Origin: Oxytricha trifallax
Taxonomy: Eukaryota; Ciliophora; Spirotrichea; Sporadotrichida; Oxytrichidae
NCBI GenBank assembly: GCA_000711775.1
Contig: ARYC01017478.1
Location: 20,289-84,288, forward strand
Direction of reading: 5' to 3'
Length of the DNA: 64,000 bases
Shown here: positions 47,790 through 58,509 of the stretch, piece after piece
Layout of the letters: each line of letters opens with the position of its first letter
How positions within the stretch are numbered: position 1 is the stretch's first letter
The notes under the pieces: generated by a model
What the model was told of the DNA's origin: nothing
Databases searched by the model: none
What the model saw: only the letters and a program-made list of their open reading frames with translations
Translations under genes and position numbers: made by a program

Positions 47790-49800
47790 TTAAATCTCTA
47801 CCTGCGAATTTATTCTCTATCACGCTTATTTTTGAGAATCAGGAATATCTTGATTATTGCGATAGTTATCCCAACTAGAGGTAGTGCAATTACGAATGCC
47901 AACCACCAAGGTAGGTATTTTTTCCCCTTAAATTTAACAATTATTATATATAAAACGAAATAATGCTGTATAATCACTATGTATTTATTTATCAGGTTTT
48001 CCTCGTATGTGCTCTCAGTAACTTAATAGTTCAAATGTGTAAAACAGAAATTCCTAATATTATTGGTGTGCTGGCCATTGTTAACCACATCCTTGAACAA
48101 TCTCGAGCGCATGAATTCGTGAACTGAGTCCCACGTGCATTTGTAGTTATCGTCACAAGTTGCATTTGGTAGTTTGATTGGGATGTCATCTAAATAAAGT
48201 TTAATGTAGTAGTTCTCGCGGGAGTATACTGGGTCTGAACCGTCGTCAGGCAATGTGAAGTCGCGTTGGTGGAATTCTATTAGTAGAGAGGAAGTTTAAA
48301 ATATAATTTTACGATGTTGAAATAGATTAACTCTAATTAAATTAAAAAGGAGTAGAAAGAACAACCAACGATATGGAAATAATGAGTAACTAAATTTAAT
48401 TGGCTTTAATGTTAAAAACTAATGGTTTATCTATTATGAACCCCTTGGTCTTAGAAATTAATTAATAAACTACTATTATTTATTCTTATAAGAGACGAAG
48501 TATATTTGGGAAGGTATCTAAATTGTTACTCCAACTAAAACCCTAGTATCAACCCAATCAAGTGCTGTTAATGAATCTATGAATAGTAGTATCTCTATGT
48601 AGTTAGGTATTAATTGCTTGTGTTTACATGTCCAAGAGTAGCATTGGCTTTCCAGTCGAAATGTCTGCTGATAAACTTAAACAACTCGTTATTTGCCAGT
48701 GTTGTAATGGTGTCGTTGTTGAATTTGAATAGGTAATGATCGTCATGCGTGAAATTATTTATTAGAGCTTGTTCTTCAGGGGTGAATGTGTAGTTCACAT
48801 AACATAATATATAATTTAAATAGCTGCTTATATTTATATAAGATTAATAGCAAATAATTCTTTTTAAATGATTAATATATTTTATATCATAATTGGCATA
48901 TCTTTAAATAACGATTATTCAGTTTTATTAGTAATAATCTAATAAGAATGATAAATTGATATAACGTTTTTCGTATTGATTTGTATGAATTTCATCAGTA
49001 ATATATCTAGCTACTTCAATGTCAAATGGCTCAGATTTATTCAGGCTGAATTTGTTTTAGAGAAGTGGGTACAAAGTCTTTTTATAGTTTTCAAATGTTG
49101 AATTGACTTTGGTATTATTAATTGCTTCAAACATTTGTATCTCACCAATAATTGGGCAAATCAATGGATCATACCCTCTGAATAGCTTAAATAATTAAAT
49201 AAATCATTATATGATTAATTTTCTTAAGCATTGACTCAAATCCCCTGAGTCAGAGTGAATTGGAACGGTCTAGAAGCCATTTTCAAGTGGATTAGTTCCA
49301 AGTCTCTACTTAATCTGCTCCAAGTTATCTACTGGCATAGGTGGGACTGCACTTGCAGTTTAATTATCAAACATCTAGCTTCCTGTACCTAGAGGGTAGA
49401 GTCCCATCATAAACGCCATGGCTGACATGTAAGTGCGATCGACAGGTGTAGAATAAGCATAAAATTCATCTGGATTCATGCGCTGGGAGAGGAAAGTTGT
49501 ATCTTCGATGTATCTCTTGCGCATTTCACGGCCTCTTAGGTACATTTAACGCATACCCATGGCTGTGAGTTACCCTAATCCCTGGGGGTAATATACCTAA
49601 GTAGCATTCATTATATCTTGATATTAATTAAAATATTATCAATGAGGGATTGCTTTATTTAAAGGTTATCATGAATAAATTAATGGACATCAAATTAAAT
49701 AAAAGTAAAGTAAATTAGTGATATTAAGGAGTTTTAGATCCGTGAACTACAAAATCAAAGACATAGAGTAATTTCTCTTCTGCCAGTAAACGCAGATCTT
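47790..49800 (-). CDS. Membrane-anchored histidine-acid-phosphatase relative with altered active site
   Basis: The N-terminal exon reads LLYVFDFVVHGSKTP where the family has RHGxRxP. After a 100-bp IES it continues YYPQGLGQLTAMGMRQMYLRG and FYAYSTPVDRTYMSAMAFMMGLYP, strong histidine-acid-phosphatase signatures. Later: CPIIGEIQMFEA, a 162-bp IES, NYTFTPEEQALINNF, a 35-bp intron (about 48596-48630) and ILLFIDSLTALDW where HD-x-T is expected. Then come YYIKLYLDDIPIKLPNATC and a C-terminal membrane helix (WWLAFVIALPLVGITIAIIK) with a basic tail, a type I membrane layout. The first catalytic Arg is Val, the second Lys, and the distal HD pair is not intact. Likely a pseudoenzyme or changed specificity. 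The true 5' and 3' ends are uncertain. Confidence 0.78.
48804..48965. other. 162-bp IES with pointer GTTAT (ATAAC on + strand)
   Basis: ATAAC at 48799-48803 and 48961-48965. Removal joins GAA AAA CGT TAT GTG AAC TAC in frame on the minus strand (EKRYVNYTFTPEEQ). No AG acceptor is positioned for an intron. Confidence 0.8.
49628..49727. other. 100-bp IES with 9-bp pointer TGATATTAA
   Basis: TGATATTAA at 49619-49627 and 49719-49727. On the minus strand, deletion joins GGATCTAAAACTCC to TTAATATCA and gives GSKTPQYQDIMNATQVYYP in frame. The core is AT-rich and no GT donor is present. The IES separates the active-site exon from the rest of the phosphatase domain. Confidence 0.9.
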
Positions 49801-50383
49801 AAAATGAATGTGTATTTATTGAATGAAGAAAAAAAGATATTAATATAGAAAAATTAGTTAAATACTACAAAAGCTACACTTTTTTAATAAATCTATTAAA
49901 TTAGTAGAAAATTAAGCATAAATACAATATTTTTTTTCTTCTACCCATCTTCATTATATATTTTTAATCAATGTGCTTTATAGTCAATGGTAAACATAAT
50001 AAGGTTATCAATGCAAATGCCTTTTAGCTTTTAATTGACCTTAGAAAGCTTTTGTTTTGTGACTGCTCTTTCATTTTATTGATAAATTATGATTAAAATT
50101 TTGAAATTCTTTTTAATAATATTATTAACATCTAATTATTATTAATTTATCAAAAGTGAAGCAATTTACTTTATCGATAGAATATAAATAAATAAAACGA
50201 TATCATGATAATTCTAATCGCATTATTTTCATATATTTTTCATAGTTGTACTTTACTTTTACTCTTATATAACTTTTGATGTTATTATTTTACTTTGTGA
50301 TTAGCTGGAACCCATATTGAAATATTGACTCTTATTTATAATAAATATAATAATTTATTATGATTTCCCACAATTAATACAAT

Positions 50384-52706
50384 TCATAATATATTAGATA
50401 TAATATATTTAATTTATCTCTATGTCTGAGTTTCATTGGATAAATCATTCATAACTCTGTTCTTTTTCCCAGTTGAGGTGGCTTAAATGGCATCAATCAG
50501 CATTTATTTGGCTTTGGTCTCTGTTTTTTGAGTTTACTTCAATCTCTCTATAATTGCTTATTCCTTCTGTTCAAGCAGCTTCAATCCTTTTATATAAATT
50601 ATAGGACAATTTATCATCAAAATAGAAATTGTCATATCAGTAATAAACTTACTATAAATAAAATAATTAAAGTTAGTCATTAAATATTAGTGAATTTCTA
50701 GTCTGCTAATGACACTTTTTAGTTTTCATTATCAACTCTCACTTCAAGTTGCCCCTTACTCATACTTTCTCGCATCTGTTTATATTTATCCAGAGTTTAT
50801 TTCGACTTCTATTCCAGTTCTTTCACTTTGTCTCTTTTTTACTTATTTTCTTGGTGAAATTATAGGCTGTTATCTTTGATGGCTTTAATCTATATATATA
50901 TATTGTATAATAGTAATCATTAGACGCTAAATTGCATTACTAGATTATGCAAACCCCAAAAATTAGTATAATGTAAATAAATAAGCTTTTTCATTGAGTT
51001 CTCTCATTTTCTTTCTCTCTCTAACTTCTTAGATAATTTTTTCTTGTAGTTCCTTCTATTTCTCCATCATTTCAGTTCGAATCTAATCACGCATTCCCAA
51101 ATTTTTAAGTCTTTATTCTTCCAGTAGTTACTCTTATTCTTGCTCTAAAGCCAGCTTTTCTCTCTGTTTGGCCTCATTTAGCTGCTTGTTTGTCATTATC
51201 TCATCTGCCTTCTTCTTAGTTTCAATTCATAAATAATATTTTATAATTATAGTCAATCATATTTTCTAGATTATTTTGAGGATCTATTGTAAATTGTGAT
51301 TTGATTATAAGAAAAGTACTTCAATAAAAATTTAAATTTTTGACTTTAGTTTAGTCAATTTTCTTGCGAATTTTTTCCTCTTCTTATTCCAAAAGTTTAA
51401 TACGATTTTCCATCAATAACACTTCCTGCTCTTTTTACTGTCTCTCCCTCTATTTCTATAGAAATTCATTGCTAAAACCTTAATTGAAGCCATTCGTTGA
51501 ACTCATATTTGTCAAGTTATCTGAATTTTAAGCTGATGTGAGTGCATTTTATTAAGTTTTAAGTGTAGTGACCTAGGGAATGACTCTACCAGTTTGGTAA
51601 TTAGTTGTGTTTGTATTTTGAGATTGAATATTTTTAATTGAAGCTATGCCAAGATTTTATTGTTATAAGGCTTGATTATTGCTCATTACTCTGCTTAATG
51701 ACTGTGCTTATGATTACCTCTATCTTTGAATAAGTTTTAATAAATAATGGTTAGTGAATTATAATAGACCAATAAAATATGATAAAAATCTTGAGATTTA
51801 GCGAATTTGAATATCAGAGACTCGACTATTATTGGTCATGCTTCTCTAAGTCATACTTCCCGACCCACCCTTTATTTTATTTTGATACACTTAATTCTAG
51901 ATTCTTTCTGAATCGTCTTATTACGGGTTTCCCATAATTTACAATCCTTTTTATATTACTTATGACGTGGCAATTCTACTGCTCATCGCCCCTCCACTTC
52001 CAGAAATTAAATACTTAGAGGCGGTGTTTAAGGGTTGCATAATGTCCTTGTATGAAACCTTATTGACAGGCTTGAGTTTATATATCTTTTTTGCCAATTT
52101 AGTGGCTTGCTACATATTGGCAGGGAATACCATACTTTAATGATGCTAGATGTGTGCATTGTTACTATTTTACTATTTACTGTTGGGCACGTAATTGTAA
52201 GCAGTTGAAATGTTTTAAGTTTGCTACTGTTAATAGTTGTTATTTGCAAACTATTTTTATTTCTCTGGTGTCACTCTAAAATTAGATTGGCTTTTAGATT
52301 GAGTGATTTTATATTAACTTTGAAACTATTGCTCCTAATTCTAATAGGGGTTTTGGGGTTAATTAGTGTTTGATTGAGGGTTGTGGAGATAGTGGTTGTC
52401 TACTTATGAGAGTGAAATAATAGTCTTAGCTGAACTTATTTAGGGGAGAGTAGCTGTGTCTTGAGACATTTGTTACAGTTATAAATATTTAGTTTCCATT
52501 GTATAGATTAAAATATAAATTATTAATGATTTAAATCTAAGAGAAATAAAATTTTAGTTAAGGATTATATTGTTTAAATAATTCAGTCATTTTGATCATA
52601 GTGATATTTGATTTTGATTGAGAAATTCCAAATTCAATCTTTTTACACTGTCTGCTGCCATGCTCTTTCTCACTTCCTCTTTAGGCTAGTTAGATTAATG
52701 CCTCAT
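50384..52706 (-). CDS. Long coiled-coil protein with Gln/Asn-rich N-terminus
   Basis: Candidate start ATG 52704-52706 (MRHQSNQPKEEVRKSMAADS), stop TGA 50384-50386. The N-terminal half is low complexity (QNPYQNQEQQFQSQYKITQ; VIPQVTTLKTQQNALTSAQN). The C-terminal half is strongly helical and charged: LQKQRERQQKEQEVLLMENR, LLEQEEEKIRKKIDQTK, KADEIMTNKQLNEAKQREK, KLLEQKEQAIIERLKQTQK. Several short AT-rich breaks (near 51290, 50940 and 50630) are introns or IESs. The architecture suggests a cytoskeletal or cortical structural protein; no specific family. Confidence 0.65.
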
Positions 52707-52754
52707 AAAAATTACTTGTTTTTATATATTTTATTATTGATACACTATTATAAG

Positions 52755-55700
52755 TCATTATTTGGAATATACTTTTAGACTTTAATAATAGCTTAGAATT
52801 GTTAATAATATTATTTAATTTAATTATAAATTGAATTTATAATTATTTTGTAATTCTAAATTTATTAACCACTGCTTTAAATATTTATTTACATAAAATT
52901 GTTAAATAAAACGAATTTTTTCGCTAAAATAATAAAAATATGATTAATGCCTATGAACTGATCTATTTCCATTAGCAGTAGCTGTCGTGTTCGTGTGAAA
53001 GCTTGTGGTAGTTTATGGTCTCTATATAGTAATAAGATTTTTCATACCTCCATTGCTACCACTTCCCACTCCCTAACCATTAGTTATGGTCTTTAATTTA
53101 TCTCTTAAATTTGAGTACTCAGTATGTACTCTCATCTATTAATCAGAAGAGCCAGGGATATTTCTTGAGATTTGATTATTATTTTAAGTATTCTCAGGTA
53201 AGGCGTAGTTATACTTATCTTTTTCCATTAATGTACTATTGTTATTTATTAGTCTCATTGAATTCAAGGAATTTTCCCTGAAAGAATTGCTTTGGCCTAG
53301 CATAGGCTTTTCGATTAGTGAGCTTGTTTTGTTTAAATTATTGTTTTACTACTTAGATTACAGATAAAAACTTCTGTTAGCATTAGATCCAATTGAAAAA
53401 TCTCCATTCTTTTCAATAATGTATTAATTTATAAGGTGCTGAGGATAATAGGTCTGCTTGGTCAAATTAATTTTAGGGTTTTAGACTTCCTGATTCTTGG
53501 AATGTTAATTTATGATTTTTAGCTTTCTCTAAATATTTTCGTTTCTTTTCTTGCTTGCTAAAGTTTCACCTCCTTGCCCTCCATAACCAGACATAGATCT
53601 ATGCCCAATCAAATTCATTTTTTGCTTAATCTTCTTGGATTAGTAAATTTTATCAAGTTCTTGGGCTTTTCCTATGAAGTCCTTCTCATACTGATAATTC
53701 AATATATTCTTAATTTCTCCACCAGTTTCATCTGCCACACATTTTTGTTTTCTTTAAAAGTCTGAAGCCATTCCGAAAGCTCCTGATTACTTAAGCCTTC
53801 TAGACCACTCTGAAGGAGTCAAATTATTAGCCCTATTCTCATTTTAATAATAAAAACTTGCAGTTTTAGTCATTGGACTCACTGAGCTACTTTGTCTTGT
53901 GGATGGATTTTCCAAAGTTGACATTACTTCTTGAATTGGGTTCTTGATTTACTTAAATTTCAATTAAAGCTTTCTATTTCTATAATCCTAGAGCTACTTA
54001 CTAATCACGTTTTCATGTTTCTTACTTCCATCTTTACTAGATTGATTTTCATTGAAGTCATTTTAATAAGTAGTAACCTTCTCATTTTTAAGATTTATAT
54101 CTTGAGATTAAGCTTGTCTTAACCTTGCTTTTTGAACCACACTATTAACAAAGGGGTCAATCAGCCTTCGTCTCTCCTCACAAAGCTCACAAAAATCGTT
54201 ATAAGTAACATACCCATCTAAGTCAGAATCCAAAAATTTGAATACATCCTGCACTTGTTAACGATTAAATCTGATTTAGAGCTAATCGATAATGAATGAG
54301 AAATCAGCGAATGATATTTTCCCAGAAGAGCGCAAATCGAAAAATCTAAAAGCAGCAGCTACTTTCTTAAATCTCTCATCTATTTTATCACAGAGGATTT
54401 AAAGACAGTCTTATAAAGTAGGATTTGGTGCCACCTATTAAGCATTAAAGCTTCCAATTTAGGAACTCTATGTCGTCATATTCATAAAATTTTATTTGCC
54501 TTACCCCATTGACTTTGATCTTAGATATTATTGGTCAACAGATGCTATGTTTGAGTTATTATTATAGATGTCTAAGGGTTTGCTTGCTTTGTTTGAAGAA
54601 AGTATATAATACAAATCTTAAGATAGATTTTTGTCTTTTCTTTTCAAGTATGGATAGTGGTAATATAAATCTATTAAGAGGTTTAACTTTTACATAGACA
54701 GCTGAATGTCTAAAATATTTAATAAAATAATTAATATCTTCGCTGTAATCATTCTAAGTGAAGTCATCTGATATACACTCCCTAATGGACAGGAATATTG
54801 GATTACTTTCTATATTTGGAATTTTCAAGATTGTTGAGAAAAACTTGGCAAAATGTTGAATGGAAATGTATTAGATATTTTAGAATTCCTTTAGAATAGT
54901 CAATCTCAAGAAATTCATTTTTCTATTGTAATATAAAAATAATTATTAAACAGAAAATTCAAGATATAGTTACAACATAAAAGTAACTTTTTATTTCTTT
55001 CATAATATAATCTACGCTATTTTCATGAAGCACAGTTATGGTTGAGACAAATTTCGATAGATCCATATTTGTCTCCCCATTTTAATTTCTTGTAAAGTTT
55101 GACATTAATGACTTCAAAATGCTAGCTATAAATATTTTTAAAGAAGGAATTAGGCTTACGTCTATATGGATTGTTTGTTTTTATCTAACTTATATTTTAA
55201 GGATTCTATTAAAATTGGTCAAGATTTGATGCCATCGTCATACTTGTGCCTGGTCTAGTTACACTTTTCATCAGTTTTCTATTATTCATAAAGTAATCAG
55301 GGAAATCCTTGATATTTTTTCGGAAGTATCTATCTTTTTCCAGTGTACCGTGATGATCTATCATCTATATAATTTAGATTGATTAAACATTAAATTATCA
55401 AGCATATATGTGGGATATTAACTTACATTATTTTCCCTCGGGATTAACTCATTTTTAACTCCATTAATTTAAGTCATTTTAGAACTAGCAACTGAAAAAG
55501 TTCTATTTGTTTAACTATTTCTCATTGGAAGAGTTCTGTTATTTTATAGTCCAGAGATTGTCGAGTTTTTATCATCCTATTTCTAGAAATCTTAATTTAC
55601 AAAATGAGTTCTATCAAAATGTTTGATGCTTTGAGCTCTTGTGTTTTAAGATCTGCTGCTTATGTCACTACGAAATTTTTCATTTCCTTCTATTTTAATG

Positions 55701-56335
55701 TTATTATTATGTCCTCGATATAAAACAACTTAGTTTTGTGAGTTACTTTTCAGCACCCATCTAATAGTTAAATTCTACTCCCCACTCCCTTCTTTTTAAA
55801 GTGTTAAATTTTTAATGACTTCCTCGTACTTAATTGATTCATTTTTATCATTAATAGAGTATTCTCTCATTATTTATTCTGAGGTTTAGGAGTCAATTTT
55901 AAAGTCCATGCAATCAATCAGATTGAAAAATACTCTTTTTCGTACTACCCCTTTCCGATCTAAATTGTAATTTGGTTATAAGAAATAGTTTGGAAAATTT
56001 TACAAATAAAAATAAATTATAAAAAGAATTCATCAATAATACTTGCCTTCATCAATATCTCTGAAAGCATATAACAATTTATTCTTTTTTTATTCAGGGT
56101 TAGTTATTGTATTTAAAGCCTTTTTAGTGATTAAAGTTGATGCGTTGAGAGTGCTAAACTTGCTCACCTGAAAAGAATGTTAAATAATGATTTATTAGAG
56201 TTAATTAAAGTTCTTTGTTATTCTAGGACTTTAAATCCTTATGATTTGTAAATATTTATATAACTTACAGAAGACATACGATCATCATAATTCACATCAT
56301 CACCATTATTTTTAAGTGGGACTTGAAACTTCTAT
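52755..56335 (-). CDS. EF-hand calcium-binding protein, large
   Basis: At least three EF-hand-like units on the minus strand. The first (about 56060-55930) reads AFRDIDEDRKGVVRKRVFF when spliced, with Asp at loop positions 1 and 3 and Gly at 6. The second, RFFDLRSSGKISFADF (about 54320), is degenerate. The third, FKFLDSDLDGYVTYNDF (about 54230), is a canonical DxDxDG loop. Between them are MIDHHGTLEKDRYFRKNIKD and basic/Ser-rich linkers; the C-terminal kilobase is low complexity (MSGYGGQGGETLASKKRNEN). Several GT-AG introns. The 5' end lies upstream of the KFQVPLKNNGDDVNYDDRMSS exon and is not defined. Calcium-regulated role by family; target unknown. Confidence 0.7.
55960..56046 (-). other. 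87-bp GC-AG intron or AG-pointer IES in the EF-hand gene
   Basis: On the minus strand the interval starts GCAAGT after GATGAAG and ends TTTAG before ATCGG. Its removal produces a canonical EF-hand loop (D-E-D-R-K-G-V-V). It can be a GC-AG intron or an IES with the 2-bp pointer AG; the sequence alone cannot separate these. Confidence 0.6.
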
Positions 56336-56449
56336 ATGTAAATTAATTAAAATTTTCAATATAATAATTTTCAAATCTAATTCATAATTTTATTTTTTAT
56401 TATAATACTTTCATAATTAAAACAAATTTTTATATAATAAATAAGCTAA

Positions 56450-57440
56450 AATGGCAATTATACAGGGATAAGCATGGAGATGAGGCATAGTTTCTACCAC
56501 AGTAGGAAACACTTTAGAGACATATCATGCAGTGATAGTTGAAGGAATTCTCTTAAGCTGAACCATCGTCGCTCATTATCCCGGCCTTGAATTCATCGTA
56601 TTTCTAAATGAATTTCATCTCAGAGTAGATTTGCTAATTCAAATATCGCAGCACGAAGGAAACATATTGCGATAGTTTTCATACACAGAGTTTGCAGTAA
56701 TTTATATTTACATGAGCTCTCTTGCTTGATGTTATAAGGAGAGTAAATTTAACCCAAAAAAATTTAGCCTGAATCCTTTTAAATGCCGAAGTTAAAGTTA
56801 CTAATAATATATGTTCCCAAAATAGTATCAAGGTTGAGAAATATTGATATTTCCGTGAGCAATTCGCAAAGGGTTTCTAAGTAGCCTAGTCAAGAGGTAT
56901 TCCAGAGATTCTCAATGCGCAGCACAGAAGAAAACTAATGTATGGCCGAAGTATATACATGATCTCCCCGTTAGTGTAACTAGCAACAGCACCGATCGTA
57001 ACAGGTTACAGAGGCCTTAGATTTTTGTTTCAGTAGATATCACATTGATTTTACTAAGGATATTTTAAATATCCTAATCGTGGCTACTTAGTAACCTATT
57101 AGAAATTGCTCACAGGGTTGTCATAACAATGTATTTTCCTGCTACTTTTTTTAGAAAAGAGAATATTTAGTAACTGGTACAAACATTCAAAGGAATTTAG
57201 CCTGGATATATATGGGAAATATTTACTCCTCGAATTGCTTCTTATTGGCTCAAGCAACCTTCTAAAAATTGCATCTCTTCGGTTTTTATCCATTAAAGGC
57301 AAATTTCCTTAATGCAATGAAGTAATATGCATAAGTACCATAAGGTGAGCCATTTAATCCCGCAGAACTCCATCTTGGGAGGTATCATTGATGTCAATAA
57401 TTCTGAGTGTGATGAGTAATAAACGTACCATTGCTCTATA
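56450..57440 (-). pseudogene. Unidentified coding-like block, partly broken
   Basis: This block is noticeably richer in G+C than its flanks. One minus-strand frame is open for about 115 codons (VTIGAVASYTNGEIMYILRP, FWEHILLVTLTSAFKRIQAKF), meets a TGA, then continues in the same frame (SQYVSFVLRYLNQQIYSEMK; YDEFKAGIMSDDGSAQENSF; YHCMICLQSVSYCGRNYASS). Further upstream other frames carry WSSAGLNGSPYGTYAYYFIA. No family recognised. It may be MDS fragments of a scrambled or IES-interrupted gene, or a decaying gene. Confidence 0.4.
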
Positions 57441-58509
57441 TATTACTATAATGAAGTTCCTTTCAATTACAGGACTTTTTTAAATACCATTTTTTCATGT
57501 TTATTATACATAAATTTGTTTTAATTATAAAAGTATTATATAATTAGCTTTATAAGCATAAATATTTATTTAATAGATTAACTTATAATTTAAGCATTAT
57601 TTTATATTTTAATAGTAGTTTAATAGAAGAATTAATTATAAAATATTAAAATTAAAAAAGTAATTGTAAAATGTTTACTTAAATTATTTTGTATTAGTTA
57701 GTTTTATTTCTTTATTTTAAGACAATTAAAAAAATTAATATATATTTACCAAATTTGTTAATTCAAATGTTTTAGTTCAAAGTTAATTTAGCATTTTATA
57801 AAAATAATTAATTAAGAAAGTTAAGTATCCCCAACTAATTTTTAAAGTTCTACTTTCCATCATATGTTTTATTTTAATTGAATTTAAGGTTAGATGACAC
57901 TACAGATAACGCTTTGGGATTATTCTAATTTCTCGAAATGTTTGACTATTGTTCCAAGTATTCAAAATTAGTGTGATTTCTTTGGATGCTGTTTTATAAC
58001 TGAATTGACATTTTATTTTAATAATTGAGAAAAATAACTTAATTAATCTTTAATTATATATCTGTTAAGGTTACATTAATTTTATAGTTGTAAAGATAAA
58101 ATTCAACTAAATTTTATGAAATTAAAAATAAGATACATAAAGTTTATTCATATTTGCAAACTTTCTAAGACTTATTAATTTATCATATTTATCAACTATT
58201 TTAAAGTATTCATAATATTTTGTTGTAAATTTTATTTATCAGATATTGCTGCTATAATTGACATTTAGTATCGTCTAATAGTCTTGTTAAAAATAAAATA
58301 ATAATCATGCATTAATAGTTTTATGAAATTAATATGATTTAAGTTTATCCTATTAGACTTCTGATTCTATTAATTTTTATTTTTAAAGCACATATAAATG
58401 CTCAAAATCTTAATTAAAGCTAGACTTTGTTGAAGTAATATTTTGAATTACTTTCAAGTAATCCAGCTATGACTATATTTCATTTTATAAAGCGAAATAT
58501 CCTTTTTAA
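57441..58509. other. AT-rich spacer
   Basis: About 1 kb of A/T-rich DNA with no supported gene or repeat. Confidence 0.55.

Noticed and set aside
52028-52249. Minus-strand frame MQITTINSSKLKTFQ
   Set aside because: Another frame of the coiled-coil gene's Gln/Asn-rich N-terminal exon, which is open over a longer span and continues into the coiled coil.
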